Assembly (NCBI RefSeq): GCF_012971725.1
Contig: NZ_CP048833.1
Coordinates: 2,914,001-2,978,000 of the forward strand
Source of the DNA: Pseudomonas multiresinivorans
GTDB lineage: Bacteria > Pseudomonadota > Gammaproteobacteria > Pseudomonadales > Pseudomonadaceae
Direction: 5' to 3'
Length of the DNA stretch: 64,000 nucleotides
Shown: one piece after another, positions 15,899-23,986 of the stretch
Numbering within the stretch: position 1 is the first letter of the stretch
How the letters are laid out: the number at the start of each line of letters is the position of its first letter
Notes under the pieces: generated by a model
Seen by the model: the letters and a program-made list of their open reading frames with translations, nothing else
What the model was told of the DNA's origin: nothing
Databases searched by the model: none
Translations under genes and position numbers: made by a program

Positions 15899-17935
15899 CT
15901 AGAGGTCCAGCACCAGCGGTTGCACGCCGCTCTCGTCCTGCGCCGGGATGGCGCAGCAGATCAGTGCGCTGCCGGCTTCGGGCAGTTGCGCCGGCGGGTT
16001 GGGGTAGTGCACCTGGCCGCTGACGATCCTCGTCCGGCAGGTGCCGCAGGAGCCGCCCCGGCAGCTGAAGTCGGGCGAGAGTCCGCGCGCTTCAGCCAGC
16101 TCCAGCAGCGTGCCGCTGTCGGGTTTCCAGCGCGCTTCCTTGGCCGAGCCGGCGAAGTACACCGGCACGGGCTCGGTGGCGGCAGGCGGCTGCACCAGCA
16201 CAGGTGCCTGGCCGTCGCCCCGGCGCTTGAGGGTCGAGGGGCCGAAGGTCTCGGCGTGGATGCGCGCGTCGGCGATATTCAGCCCGCGCAGGCCGTCGTA
16301 GATCGCCTGGGTGAATTCGCCGGGGCCGCAGACATAGAAGTCGTAATCGTCCAGCGGCAGCCGGGCCTTGATCGCCTCGATATCCAGGCGCCCGGCCTGC
16401 TCGAAGTCGCGGCCGAGCACGGCTTCCGATTCGGGGCGGCTGAGCGCGCGATGGACTTGCAGTTGCGGCGTGCGCTGGCGCAGTTCGGCGATTTCCCGCT
16501 GGAACGGTAATTGGCCCAGCGTTCGCGAGGACTGGAACAGATGCACGCGCCGCGCCGGGCTCGCCGCCAGTTCGCGCAGCATCGAGAGCAGCGGGGTGAT
16601 GCCCACGCCCGCGCCGATCAGCACGACCGGGCGTGCGCTGTCGCCCTTCAGGGTGAAGCTGCCCATGGGGGCGCGGACCTGCAGGCGGTCGCCCAACCGA
16701 ACCTGCTCATGCAAGTGACGCGAGGCCGGCCCTTGGGCCTTCACGCTGATGCGCAGTTCGCCGTCCGACGGCGCGCTGGACAGGCTATAGGTGCGGATCA
16801 GTGCCTGTTCGCCGATTGCCAGGCGTACCGGCAGATGCTGGCCTGGCGCGAAATTCACGGCGGTGCCGGCCGGCGGTTGCAGGTAGAACGAGCGAATGTC
16901 CTCGCTTTCCTGCTCCACGCGCAGCACCTGCCAGTCCTGCCACTGCTGGCGCTGCTCGCGCTCCTGCAGCTTGGCGTCGGCCTCGGCCCAGGTGCCGGTC
17001 ATCAGGCTGGTGGGCGAGTACTCGCGGAAGCTCCAGCGCAGCGCCAGGGCGCTGCGGCGCAGCACGGCGTGCTCTACGTCCAGCGTCCACAGGCGCTCGG
17101 CGCCTTCGAAGGCGGCCAGCAGCGGGCTGTCGAAGAGGATTTCGCTACGGCCATGGACCTGCAGCACGTCGCCGCTGGCGAAGTCGACGAAGAGCAGCCC
17201 GGCCTGCGGGTTGGCCTGCAGGTTGCCCAGGGTGTTGAAGTGCAGGTTGCCGGCGTAGTCGGGGATGGTCAGGCGGTTGCCCTCGACCCGGACGAAGCCG
17301 GGGCGGCCACCGCGGTGGGAGACGTCCACCGAGCGCTCGCCATCCTCATGCTGCACGTAGCTGGCGACGAAGAAGGTGTCGGCGTTGCGGACGATAGCGG
17401 CCAGCTCCTCGTTCAGCGCCCCGAAGTCCTCGCGCGGGGCACGCTGGCTGTAGCGCTGTTCGTCGCGGCTCCAGTCGCGTTTCTGGATGTACTGCGGGCA
17501 GTTGCCGAAAGAGTGCTCGACGGCAACCGTCAGCAGGCCGCCGTCGACCTCGCGGAGGACGCCATTCATGCGGTTGCGCCGCCGGGTGTGCAGCTCGATG
17601 CCCAGCAGGCCGATGGCGTTACCGGCCTGCAGGCCGCTGACGGCGGGGTCCTGATCGTCGGGGACGCTGTCGAGCTGCAGGCTTTTCGGATCGGGCGAGG
17701 TGATGAAGCCTTCCGCGCCTTCGAGCAGGGTCGCCCAGGGCCGGCCCTGGTCATCCACGGCGCCGACGATGATGAACGGCAGCTGGTGGTAGAACTCGCG
17801 GTGCTGGTCGGGCATGTAGTCGCGGATGACTTTCTGGCCGTGGACCTCCATGCGCTCGGCGACGCCGACGCGCTCCTGGATCGCCTTCTCGCCGGCGTGC
17901 CAGGGGGAGCTACGGTGTTTGGGCAACTGGAACAT
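15899..17935 (-). CDS. PNPOx-like / ferredoxin-reductase / 2Fe-2S fusion oxidoreductase
   Basis: 678 residues in three parts. Residues about 30-310 form a pyridoxamine-5'-phosphate-oxidase-like split barrel (FVASYVQHEDGERSVDVSHR, AGLLFVDFASGDVLQVHGRS). Residues about 345-570 form an FNR-type FAD/NAD(P) module (RTYSLSS for FAD, VLIGAGVGITPLLSML for nucleotide). The C-terminal 85 residues are a plant-type ferredoxin (FSCRGGSCGTCRTRI and the later Cys in ALICCA). It would carry electrons from NAD(P)H through flavin and Fe-S to a substrate or partner. ATG 17935 gives a family-like start; the longer frame has no better RBS. Forms an operon with the GST. Confidence 0.9.
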   Translation of the reverse strand: MFQLPKHRSSPWHAGEKAIQERVGVAERMEVHGQKVIRDYMPDQHREFYHQLPFIIVGAVDDQGRPWATLLEGAEGFITSPDPKSLQLDSVPDDQDPAVSGLQAGNAIGLLGIELHTRRRNRMNGVLREVDGGLLTVAVEHSFGNCPQYIQKRDWSRDEQRYSQRAPREDFGALNEELAAIVRNADTFFVASYVQHEDGERSVDVSHRGGRPGFVRVEGNRLTIPDYAGNLHFNTLGNLQANPQAGLLFVDFASGDVLQVHGRSEILFDSPLLAAFEGAERLWTLDVEHAVLRRSALALRWSFREYSPTSLMTGTWAEADAKLQEREQRQQWQDWQVLRVEQESEDIRSFYLQPPAGTAVNFAPGQHLPVRLAIGEQALIRTYSLSSAPSDGELRISVKAQGPASRHLHEQVRLGDRLQVRAPMGSFTLKGDSARPVVLIGAGVGITPLLSMLRELAASPARRVHLFQSSRTLGQLPFQREIAELRQRTPQLQVHRALSRPESEAVLGRDFEQAGRLDIEAIKARLPLDDYDFYVCGPGEFTQAIYDGLRGLNIADARIHAETFGPSTLKRRGDGQAPVLVQPPAATEPVPVYFAGSAKEARWKPDSGTLLELAEARGLSPDFSCRGGSCGTCRTRIVSGQVHYPNPPAQLPEAGSALICCAIPAQDESGVQPLVLDL

Positions 17936-17990
17936 GACGGGCACCTCGCAGCGAAGGTGCCGCCGGGTCAGCCCGGCGGCGAGGGTTGCA

Positions 17991-18614
17991 TCAGGCCTGC
18001 AGGCCGATGGCGGTGCGCTGCATCGGCACGAAGCCGGGCAGCGCTTCCACGCGGGCCAGCCAGGCGCGCAGGTTCGGGTACTCCTGCAGGGACACATTGC
18101 CCTCCGGCGCGTGGGAGATGTAGGAGTAGTTGGACACGTCGGCGATGGTCGCCTCGTTGCCAGCCAGGAACGGCGTTCTGGCCAGCTCCAGCTCCATCAC
18201 CTGGAACAGCGCGTGGGCACGGGTGATGACTTCCTGGGCGTTGAAGGCCGCGCCGAACACGGTGACCAGCCGCGCGGCGGCGGGGCCGAACGCCACCTGC
18301 CCGGCAGCTACCGACAGCCAGCGCTGCACGCGGGCGGCGCCTTGCGGGTCTTCCGGCAGCCAGCGGCCGTTGCCGTATTTTTTCGCCAGGTAAACGAGGA
18401 TGGCGTTGGAATCGGCGACGATGACGCCTTGGTCATCGATCACCGGCACCTGGCCGAAGCTGTTCAGGGCGAGGAAGTCCGGGTGCTTGTGCGCGCCCTT
18501 GGCAAGGTCGACATCGATCAGTTCGACGGGCAGTTGCAGCAGCGAGAGCATCAGCTCGATGCGATGGGCGTGGCCGGACAGCGGATGGCGGAAGAGCTTG
18601 ATGGTGTGGGACAT
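17991..18614 (-). CDS. Glutathione S-transferase
   Basis: 207 residues. The thioredoxin-like N-terminal domain (KLFRHPLSGHAHRIELMLSL) ends with the cis-Pro and Ser-rich glutathione site (GQVPVIDDQGVIVADSNAIL); the all-helical C-terminal domain follows from about residue 88. Likely conjugates or reduces an electrophile with glutathione in the cytoplasm. It is 55 bp upstream of the flavin/Fe-S fusion and probably first in its operon. No Cys at the catalytic position of the omega class; Ser/Tyr type likely. Confidence 0.92.
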   Translation of the reverse strand: MSHTIKLFRHPLSGHAHRIELMLSLLQLPVELIDVDLAKGAHKHPDFLALNSFGQVPVIDDQGVIVADSNAILVYLAKKYGNGRWLPEDPQGAARVQRWLSVAAGQVAFGPAAARLVTVFGAAFNAQEVITRAHALFQVMELELARTPFLAGNEATIADVSNYSYISHAPEGNVSLQEYPNLRAWLARVEALPGFVPMQRTAIGLQA

Positions 18615-18803
18615 GACGGTGACTCCTTGGCTTGTGTGGGTAGGCAGCGCGAGTCGGTCGGTGGCGGGTTGCTCGAGCTGATGGGTGAATGCTGCGCTCG
18701 AAGGCCGGCGCGCAGAATCCCCAGGGCCGACAATCCAGCGTTTCAGAATGCGGAAGAATGGGACAGCGGGTGCAGCCGTTACCCTGGGTCCGCAGTGGCG
18801 ATG

Positions 18804-18871
18804 TTCGCGAGCAAGCTCGCTCCTACAAGGAAACGCCGGAGCTGACCTGTAGGAGCGAGCTTGCTCGCGAA
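18804..18871. repeat. REPIN: inverted pair of REP palindromes (copy 2)
   Basis: Units at 18804-18826 and 18849-18871, the same 23-bp sequence as copy 1 but in the opposite mutual orientation (inward versus outward), separated by 22 bp. With copy 1 it brackets the GST/oxidoreductase block. Confidence 0.92.
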
Positions 18872-18911
18872 CCGCCCAGAGCGCAGAAGGGAGAATGGGA
18901 CACTGCTTGCT

Positions 18912-19814
18912 TCAGCCGCGCAGCGCCGGATGCGCCCGCAAGCGCGGCACCGCGAAGTCGAGGAAGGTGCGCACGCGCGCCGCCGCACGGCGGCCTTCGC
19001 GGTAGATCAGCTGTACCGGCAGGTCGGGCGCGGCATAGTCCTGCAGCACGACCTGCAGCTGTCCGCTGCTCAGTTCGGCATGCGCCTCGTGGCTCATGCA
19101 GCGGGTCAGCCCGAGCCCGAGGCTGGCGGCGCGGATCGCCGCGGGGGTGGTGCTGCAGGCGAGCCGCGGGACCAGGCGCACCGAGCGCGCCGCGCCGTGG
19201 TGACGGAAGCGCCACTCGCTGATCGCTCCCAGGCTGCCGGGAACGATGATGTGGTGCGCCTTGAGGTCTTCCGGCGCCTGCGGCACGCCATGGCGCGCGA
19301 GGTATCCAGGCGACGCGCAGATCACCGGTCGCACCGTGCCCACCGGCAGGGCGAAGCCGGAGGAGTCGGGCAGGGCGCCTATCACCAGGGCGACGTCGAT
19401 ACCATCTTCCAGCAGGCGCGGCAGGTCTTCCCGGTGCCGGCTGACCAGGCGCACTTCAGGAAAGGCGGCCAGGTAGTCCAGCGCGATGGGGGCGAAGATC
19501 CGGTCGGCCAGCAACAACGGCAGGGAGAGGTTCAGTTGGCCGGCCGGGTGCGCCTGCAGGCCGCCGAGCGAGCCCTCTGTGTCCTCGATGTCCTGGAAAA
19601 TCTGCCGGCAACTGGCGGCGAACGCTTCGCCACGCGGGCTCAATTCGATTCCCCGCGGGCCGCGCAGCAGCAGCTCGCACTGCAGGCGCGACTCCAGCGC
19701 GGCAATCAGGCGCGTCACCGTTGCGCTGGAGAGCTGCAACCGGCGAGCGCCCGCGGCGAGGCTGCCGGAGCGCGCCACGGCGTCGAACGCCTGCATTTCC
19801 CGGTAGCGACTCAC
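18912..19814 (-). CDS. LysR-family transcriptional regulator (tandem copy 2)
   Basis: 300 residues. HTH is SGSLAAGARRLQLSSATVTR and LIAALESRLQCELLLRG; the effector domain contains the common GVRPVICASPGYL-type turn (here TVRPVICASPGYLARHG). It begins with GTG overlapping the stop of the upstream LysR gene (GTGA), so the two are translationally coupled. This is a CrgA/DsdC-like subgroup. Target unknown; the GST operon downstream is a candidate. Confidence 0.9.
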   Translation of the reverse strand: MSRYREMQAFDAVARSGSLAAGARRLQLSSATVTRLIAALESRLQCELLLRGPRGIELSPRGEAFAASCRQIFQDIEDTEGSLGGLQAHPAGQLNLSLPLLLADRIFAPIALDYLAAFPEVRLVSRHREDLPRLLEDGIDVALVIGALPDSSGFALPVGTVRPVICASPGYLARHGVPQAPEDLKAHHIIVPGSLGAISEWRFRHHGAARSVRLVPRLACSTTPAAIRAASLGLGLTRCMSHEAHAELSSGQLQVVLQDYAAPDLPVQLIYREGRRAAARVRTFLDFAVPRLRAHPALRG

Positions 19815-20722
19815 GGCTTCGCCGCTTGCAGCGCCGGGTTGGCGCGCAGCCGCGCGGCGCAGTGGTCGACGAAGCTGCGGACCTTCGCCGGCAATCGCGC
19901 GCCGTCCTGGTAGAGCAGGTGGATGGGCAGCGGCGCGGTGGCGAAGGCATCCAGGACGATCTCCAGCTCGCCGCGTGCCACGGCCTCGGCGGCCTGGTAC
20001 GAAAGCACGCGGGTGTAGCCTGCGCCCAGGCGCGCGGCGTGGATGGCGGCGTTGTTCGAACTGACCACGAAGCGCGACGGCGGGCGCAGGGTCAGCGGTC
20101 CGTCCGCGGTGACGAACTGCCAGTCGGTGAGCAGCACGCTGGTGGCAGCCATCACCACCGGTGCATCAACCAGTTCACTGGGGTGCAGCGGCCGGCCGTG
20201 GCGGTCGAGGAAGGCAGGGGAGGCGCAGACCACCGGGCGGATTTCGCCGACCCTCAATGCGGTCAGGTTGCCCTCGGGCAACTGGCCGATGCGCACGGCG
20301 ACATCGATACCCTCGTCGAGCATGTTCACCACGCGGTCCACCAGCAGCGCGTTGACCGTCACCTCGGCGTGGGTATCCAGGTAGCTGGCGACCAGCGGAA
20401 TCAGGTACAGCTCGCCGAACAGCACCGGGGCGGTCACCGTCAGGTTGCCGCGCGGGCGCAGGGCGCTGCCGGAGGCCAGCTCCTCGGCATCCTCCAGTTC
20501 CTGCAGGATGCGCCGGCAGTCTTCGACATAACGCTGGCCGGCCTCGGTCAGCCGCACGCTGCGCGTGCTGCGGGCCAGCAGCAGGGTGCCCAGGCGCTTT
20601 TCCAGCGCGGCGATGGCGCGGGTCACGCTGGGCGGCGAAAGGCCCAGTTGCCTGGCGCCGGCGGCAAGGCTGCCGGCTTCGGCCACGGCCAGCAGCACTG
20701 TCATTTCCTGAAACCTGTCCAT
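19811..20722 (-). CDS. LysR-family transcriptional regulator (tandem copy 1)
   Basis: 303 residues. HTH is AGSLAAGARQLGLSPPSVTR followed by AIAALEKRLGTLLLAR; the effector domain has ALRVGEIRPVVCASPAFL. It is clearly paralogous to the gene it overlaps downstream, with the same SLAAGAR helix and the same order of motifs, so a tandem duplication with later divergence is likely. Divergent from the EamA exporter at 20913 with 190 bp between, which is a likely target. Confidence 0.92.
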   Translation of the reverse strand: MDRFQEMTVLLAVAEAGSLAAGARQLGLSPPSVTRAIAALEKRLGTLLLARSTRSVRLTEAGQRYVEDCRRILQELEDAEELASGSALRPRGNLTVTAPVLFGELYLIPLVASYLDTHAEVTVNALLVDRVVNMLDEGIDVAVRIGQLPEGNLTALRVGEIRPVVCASPAFLDRHGRPLHPSELVDAPVVMAATSVLLTDWQFVTADGPLTLRPPSRFVVSSNNAAIHAARLGAGYTRVLSYQAAEAVARGELEIVLDAFATAPLPIHLLYQDGARLPAKVRSFVDHCAARLRANPALQAAKP

Positions 20723-20912
20723 GGATCACCGTTGTCGCCTTGAGCGGGTCGCCAGACTGTAGAGGGAAGCCGCGCGGGATTGAAGTGCCGGTGGCCTGCG
20801 GGCGACATCGGCGTGCTTGCCAGCGCCGCCTGGCTTGACCACGCCCCGGCCGCTCCGGCACAAGCGCTGGAGGCGCCCGCAGCGAGGCGCCACCGCCTGC
20901 GAGCCTTCCTCC

Positions 20913-21797
20913 ATGACCAGCAAGACCACGGCCACCGCGCTGGCCGCTACCAGCAACCCACGCCTGGGTATCGGCCTGTGCCTGCTGTCGATGCTCATCT
21001 TTGCCTGCCAGGACGGCATCACCAAGGTGCTCGTCCGCCACCTGCCGGTGAGCGAGCTGGTGATGGTGCGTTACTGGGTTTTCGTGCTGTTCGCGCTCGT
21101 CGTCTGCCGTTCGCAGGGTGGCGTGCGCCAGGCTGCCCGCAGCGCCAGCCCCTGGCAGCAGGTGGTGCGCGCGTTGCTGGGCGTGGGCGAGATCGCGCTG
21201 TTCGGCCTGGCGCTGCGCTACCTCGGTTTGGCCGAGACCCACGCGCTCTATGCGGTCTTCCCGCTGATGACGCTGGGCCTGGCGCGGCTGCTGCTCGGCG
21301 AGCGGCTGGTCGGCCGGCAATGGCTGGCGGCGGCTGTCGGGTTCGGCGGCACGCTGCTGATCCTGCGTCCCGGCATGGGAGTGTTCGAGCCGGCGGCGCT
21401 GATTCCGCTGGCGGCGGCGCTGACCTTTGCCTTCTTCAACATTCTCTCGCGGCGCATCAGCCAGACCGACTCCTTTGCCACCACCACGCTGTACATGGCA
21501 GTTGCCGGAGCGCTGTCCGTAAGCGCGGTTGGCTTGCCGGCCTGGGTCACGCCAACGCCTCACGAAGCCATGCTGATGTCGATCGTCGCCGTCTCCGGGG
21601 TCGTCGCGCAGTTGCTGCTGATCCAGGCGCTGAAGTACGCCCAGGCCTCAACGCTGCAGCCGTTCAACTATTCGCTGCTGGCCTTCGCCACGCTGATCGG
21701 CCTCATCGTCTTCGGCGAGGCGCCGACCGCCTGGACGATCACCGGTGCACTGCTGATCCTGCTCGCAGGCTTGTTCTCGATAAGGCCGGCGGCCTAG
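20913..21797 (+). CDS. EamA/DMT-family transporter
   Basis: 294 residues with ten hydrophobic segments in two EamA repeats (first repeat from GIGLCLLSMLIFACQDGITK, second from about residue 150). Probably an inner-membrane exporter of an amino acid or small metabolite. ATG 20913 fits the short cytoplasmic N-terminus; the RBS is weak. A strong terminator follows 43 bp after the stop. The divergent LysR pair is its probable control. Confidence 0.9.
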   Translation: MTSKTTATALAATSNPRLGIGLCLLSMLIFACQDGITKVLVRHLPVSELVMVRYWVFVLFALVVCRSQGGVRQAARSASPWQQVVRALLGVGEIALFGLALRYLGLAETHALYAVFPLMTLGLARLLLGERLVGRQWLAAAVGFGGTLLILRPGMGVFEPAALIPLAAALTFAFFNILSRRISQTDSFATTTLYMAVAGALSVSAVGLPAWVTPTPHEAMLMSIVAVSGVVAQLLLIQALKYAQASTLQPFNYSLLAFATLIGLIVFGEAPTAWTITGALLILLAGLFSIRPAA

Positions 21798-21839
21798 TCC
21801 CGAGGTGGTAGGCCAGCCCGAGCCTGGCGCACAAATGAC

Positions 21840-21868
21840 AAGGCCGTATCGAAGGATACGGCCTTTTC
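21840..21868 (+). terminator. Rho-independent terminator after EamA gene
   Basis: Perfect 11-bp stem AAGGCCGTATC / GATACGGCCTT with GAAG tetraloop, then TTCT. Lies between the EamA gene and the convergent 56-residue gene. Confidence 0.85.
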
Positions 21869-21887
21869 TGTGCTGCCCGTGGATCAA

Positions 21888-22058
21888 TCAGGCGTCAGGC
21901 TTCCTGGGCTTGGCGAGAGTGAATTCGGCGCGCTTGTAGGGTTCGGTCCGGCCATGCTTGCCCGCAGGGATTTCCTGGATCTCGCCGCCTTTTGAAAGAA
22001 ATGCTGAGATTTTCTTATCCAGCTCCGATCGTTTGCTTTTCGTCTCTGACTCGGACAT
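21888..22058 (-). CDS. Small basic hypothetical protein (56 aa)
   Basis: Reads MSESETKSKRSELDKK... to ...AKPRKPDA, 56 residues. The ATG complement lies at 22056-22058 and AGGTGA stands about 5 bp upstream on the minus strand. Composition is rich in Lys, Glu and Ser with ISAFLSKGGEIQEIPAGKHG in the middle. The helix-then-GG pattern resembles small conserved Pseudomonas proteins of unknown role, which I recall but cannot verify here. A longer overlapping minus-strand frame at 21884-22114 is less convincing. Confidence 0.7.
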   Translation of the reverse strand: MSESETKSKRSELDKKISAFLSKGGEIQEIPAGKHGRTEPYKRAEFTLAKPRKPDA

Positions 22059-22340
22059 TCGGTCACCTGAGGTGATGAGCCACCTGGCTGGCGGCTAGCG
22101 GACACTATACCCACCTCGACCGGTGAATACCGACCGCCCGGCCGATTTAAGCATTTTCATGCGAAATCGCTACTTATTCCCTGCCAGATCTGTATGCTGA
22201 GCCTCTGCCTGCTCGGTTTAGCGGCACCGTCCGATGTTTTGTCTTCTTGATTCTCCATCTCTGCGGCCCCCTCTTCACTTCGCATACAGTCACGCCAGGC
22301 ATGTCGCATGGCCTGATTTCCTTTTGATTGGAGATTCATC

Positions 22341-22550
22341 ATGGCAACTCGCCAAACCGGTACCGTTAAATGGTTCAACGCCGAGAAGGGCTTCGGCTTC
22401 ATCACCCCGGAAAGCGGCGCGGACGTCTTCGTCCATTTCCGTGCCATCGAAGGCACCGGCTATAAGTCGCTCGACGAAGGCCAGGTCGTGACCTTCAACG
22501 TCACTGCCGGCGCCAAAGGCCCGCAGGCCGAGCAAGTGCAAGTGATCTGA
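22341..22550 (+). CDS. CspA-family cold shock protein
   Basis: 69 residues, a single five-strand OB fold. RNP1 is KGFGFITPE and RNP2 is VFVHFRAI; the opening GTVKWFNAEKGFGF is diagnostic. Binds single-stranded nucleic acid as an RNA chaperone in the cytoplasm. A 280-bp upstream gap probably holds a structured cold-shock leader. RBS TTGGAG precedes the ATG, and a strong terminator follows. Confidence 0.97.
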   Translation: MATRQTGTVKWFNAEKGFGFITPESGADVFVHFRAIEGTGYKSLDEGQVVTFNVTAGAKGPQAEQVQVI

Positions 22551-22564
22551 CCGATCGTTCGCTG

Positions 22565-22594
22565 AAAAAGCCCCGCTGATGCGGGGCTTTTTTG
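22565..22594 (+). terminator. Rho-independent terminator after csp gene
   Basis: Stem AAAAAGCCCCGC / GCGGGGCTTTTT around TGAT, running into a T tract. A textbook intrinsic terminator; its A-rich left arm also makes it usable from the minus strand for the convergent response-regulator gene. Confidence 0.93.
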
Positions 22595-22632
22595 TTTCTG
22601 CCGCCAGGTGCGCTGCGCTGGCCGCTGCCGAT

Positions 22633-23022
22633 TCAATGGCGTGTTCCCAGCGCCTCGTCGATGAGGCCGGTCAGCGTCGGAAGGTCGAACGGCTTGTCCA
22701 GGAAGCGGCAGGCGGGATAGTCGTCGCTCCATGCGCCGCCGGACATGATGATGATCGGAATGGCGGGAAACCGTCGGGCGACCTGCCGTGCCAGCTCGGC
22801 GCCATCGATGCTGCCGGGCATGGAGATATCGGTCAGCAGCAGTGCCAGTTGCCCGGGGTTGCCGTTGATCCAGGCGAGCCCGTCGTCGGCATTGCCCAGG
22901 ACCACGGCCTCGATCCCGTGATCCTCCATGGCCATGCCCAGCATCCTGGCCAGGTTCGAGTCGTCATCGAGAATGAGCACATAGCTGGGAGGAGCGGAGG
23001 GTGGGCTACCGAGCTTGTCCAT
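22633..23022 (-). CDS. Single-domain response regulator receiver (CheY-like)
   Basis: 129 residues, one REC domain and no output domain. Acidic pair in YVLILDDDSNL, phosphoacceptor Asp in LLLTDISMPGSIDG, Ser in IIIMSGGAWSDD and Lys in RFLDKPFD are all present. The ATG at 23020-23022 has AGGAAG upstream. Probably a phosphorelay shuttle or a receiver for an orphan hybrid kinase; no kinase is adjacent. Confidence 0.9.
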   Translation of the reverse strand: MDKLGSPPSAPPSYVLILDDDSNLARMLGMAMEDHGIEAVVLGNADDGLAWINGNPGQLALLLTDISMPGSIDGAELARQVARRFPAIPIIIMSGGAWSDDYPACRFLDKPFDLPTLTGLIDEALGTRH

Positions 23023-23237
23023 GCGATGTCTTCCTGCGTGGGTGTGTGCGGTAGAGGGCCCGGCCGGCAATGCGTTCAGATTACCTGAGCAGAAGGTCGG
23101 CCCGCCGACCGAAGGCTCTGCGGCGGGGAGCGCGGAGGCTGGAAGTGGTCGCTCTCTCGGCGCAGGTCAAAACCCTAGGAGGCGGGTGATAGACTCGGCG
23201 CTCAACTCAGTCTTGACCTGCCCCAGGAGCCTTCCTC

Positions 23238-23855
23238 ATGTTCGGAGTGACCGATTACGGCGCCTTCCTGATCGCCTTCGTGGTGCTCCTGGCCATCCCC
23301 GGCCCCGGCAACTTCGCGTTGATCACGGCGACCGGCAAGGGCGGCGTGAGGGCAGGGTTGGCGGCCACCTGCGGGGTGATACTGGGCGACCAGGTGCTGC
23401 TGTGGATGGCGGTGGCGGGGGTAGCGACGCTGCTCGCCACTTACCCGACTGCCTTCCATGCGGTGCAGTGGCTGGGCGCAGCTTACCTGGCATGGTTGGG
23501 CCTGCGCATGCTGCTGAGCAAACCAGGCGATGCACCGCGGCAGAGCCGCATGGACAACGGCCACTACCTGCGCCAGACCATGCTGATCACCTTGCTCAAT
23601 CCCAAAGCCATCGTGTTCTACATGGCCTTTCTGCCGTTGTTCGTCGATCCGGTGAAGCACCAGGGGCTGGTGACTTTCGCCTTCATGGCGGCGACCGTGG
23701 CGGTCGTGACCTTCCTCTACGGGCTGGTAGCCGTGCTGCTGACCCACAGGCTGGCCGAGCGTATGCGCGCCAACCCGCGTGTCGCCAATCTGCTGGAGCG
23801 GCTGGCGGGGGCTTGCCTGCTCGGTTTCGGTATCAAGCTCGCGGCGATGCGCTAG
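23238..23855 (+). CDS. LysE/RhtB-family amino acid exporter
   Basis: 205 residues with five to six hydrophobic segments. Opens with FLIAFVVLLAIPGPGNFALI, the diagnostic PGP motif of LysE/RhtB proteins, and has the conserved LLNPKAIVFYMAFLPLFV. CAGGAG precedes the ATG. Exports amino acids or related compounds across the inner membrane. A terminator follows at 23882. Confidence 0.94.
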   Translation: MFGVTDYGAFLIAFVVLLAIPGPGNFALITATGKGGVRAGLAATCGVILGDQVLLWMAVAGVATLLATYPTAFHAVQWLGAAYLAWLGLRMLLSKPGDAPRQSRMDNGHYLRQTMLITLLNPKAIVFYMAFLPLFVDPVKHQGLVTFAFMAATVAVVTFLYGLVAVLLTHRLAERMRANPRVANLLERLAGACLLGFGIKLAAMR

Positions 23856-23881
23856 GGCGTAGCAGAGCATCCGCTGTCTCG

Positions 23882-23911
23882 AAGGGCCGGCTCGAAAGCC
23901 CGGCCCTTTGT
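23882..23911 (+). terminator. Rho-independent terminator after LysE gene
   Basis: Stem AAGGGCCGG / CCGGCCCTT with a 9-base loop followed by TGTC; short T tract. Confidence 0.72.
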
Positions 23912-23986
23912 CATGCGCAGCCCGCATTGTCATCGCGGTAGGCGACCTGCTTTGATAACCCATCTTCCCAACCCCGATGGCGGCGA

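Noticed and set aside
15570..18871. REP pairs as ends of an insertion sequence or CRISPR-like array
   Set aside because: Units are 23-bp palindromes in pairs with no transposase inside and no regularly spaced direct repeats.
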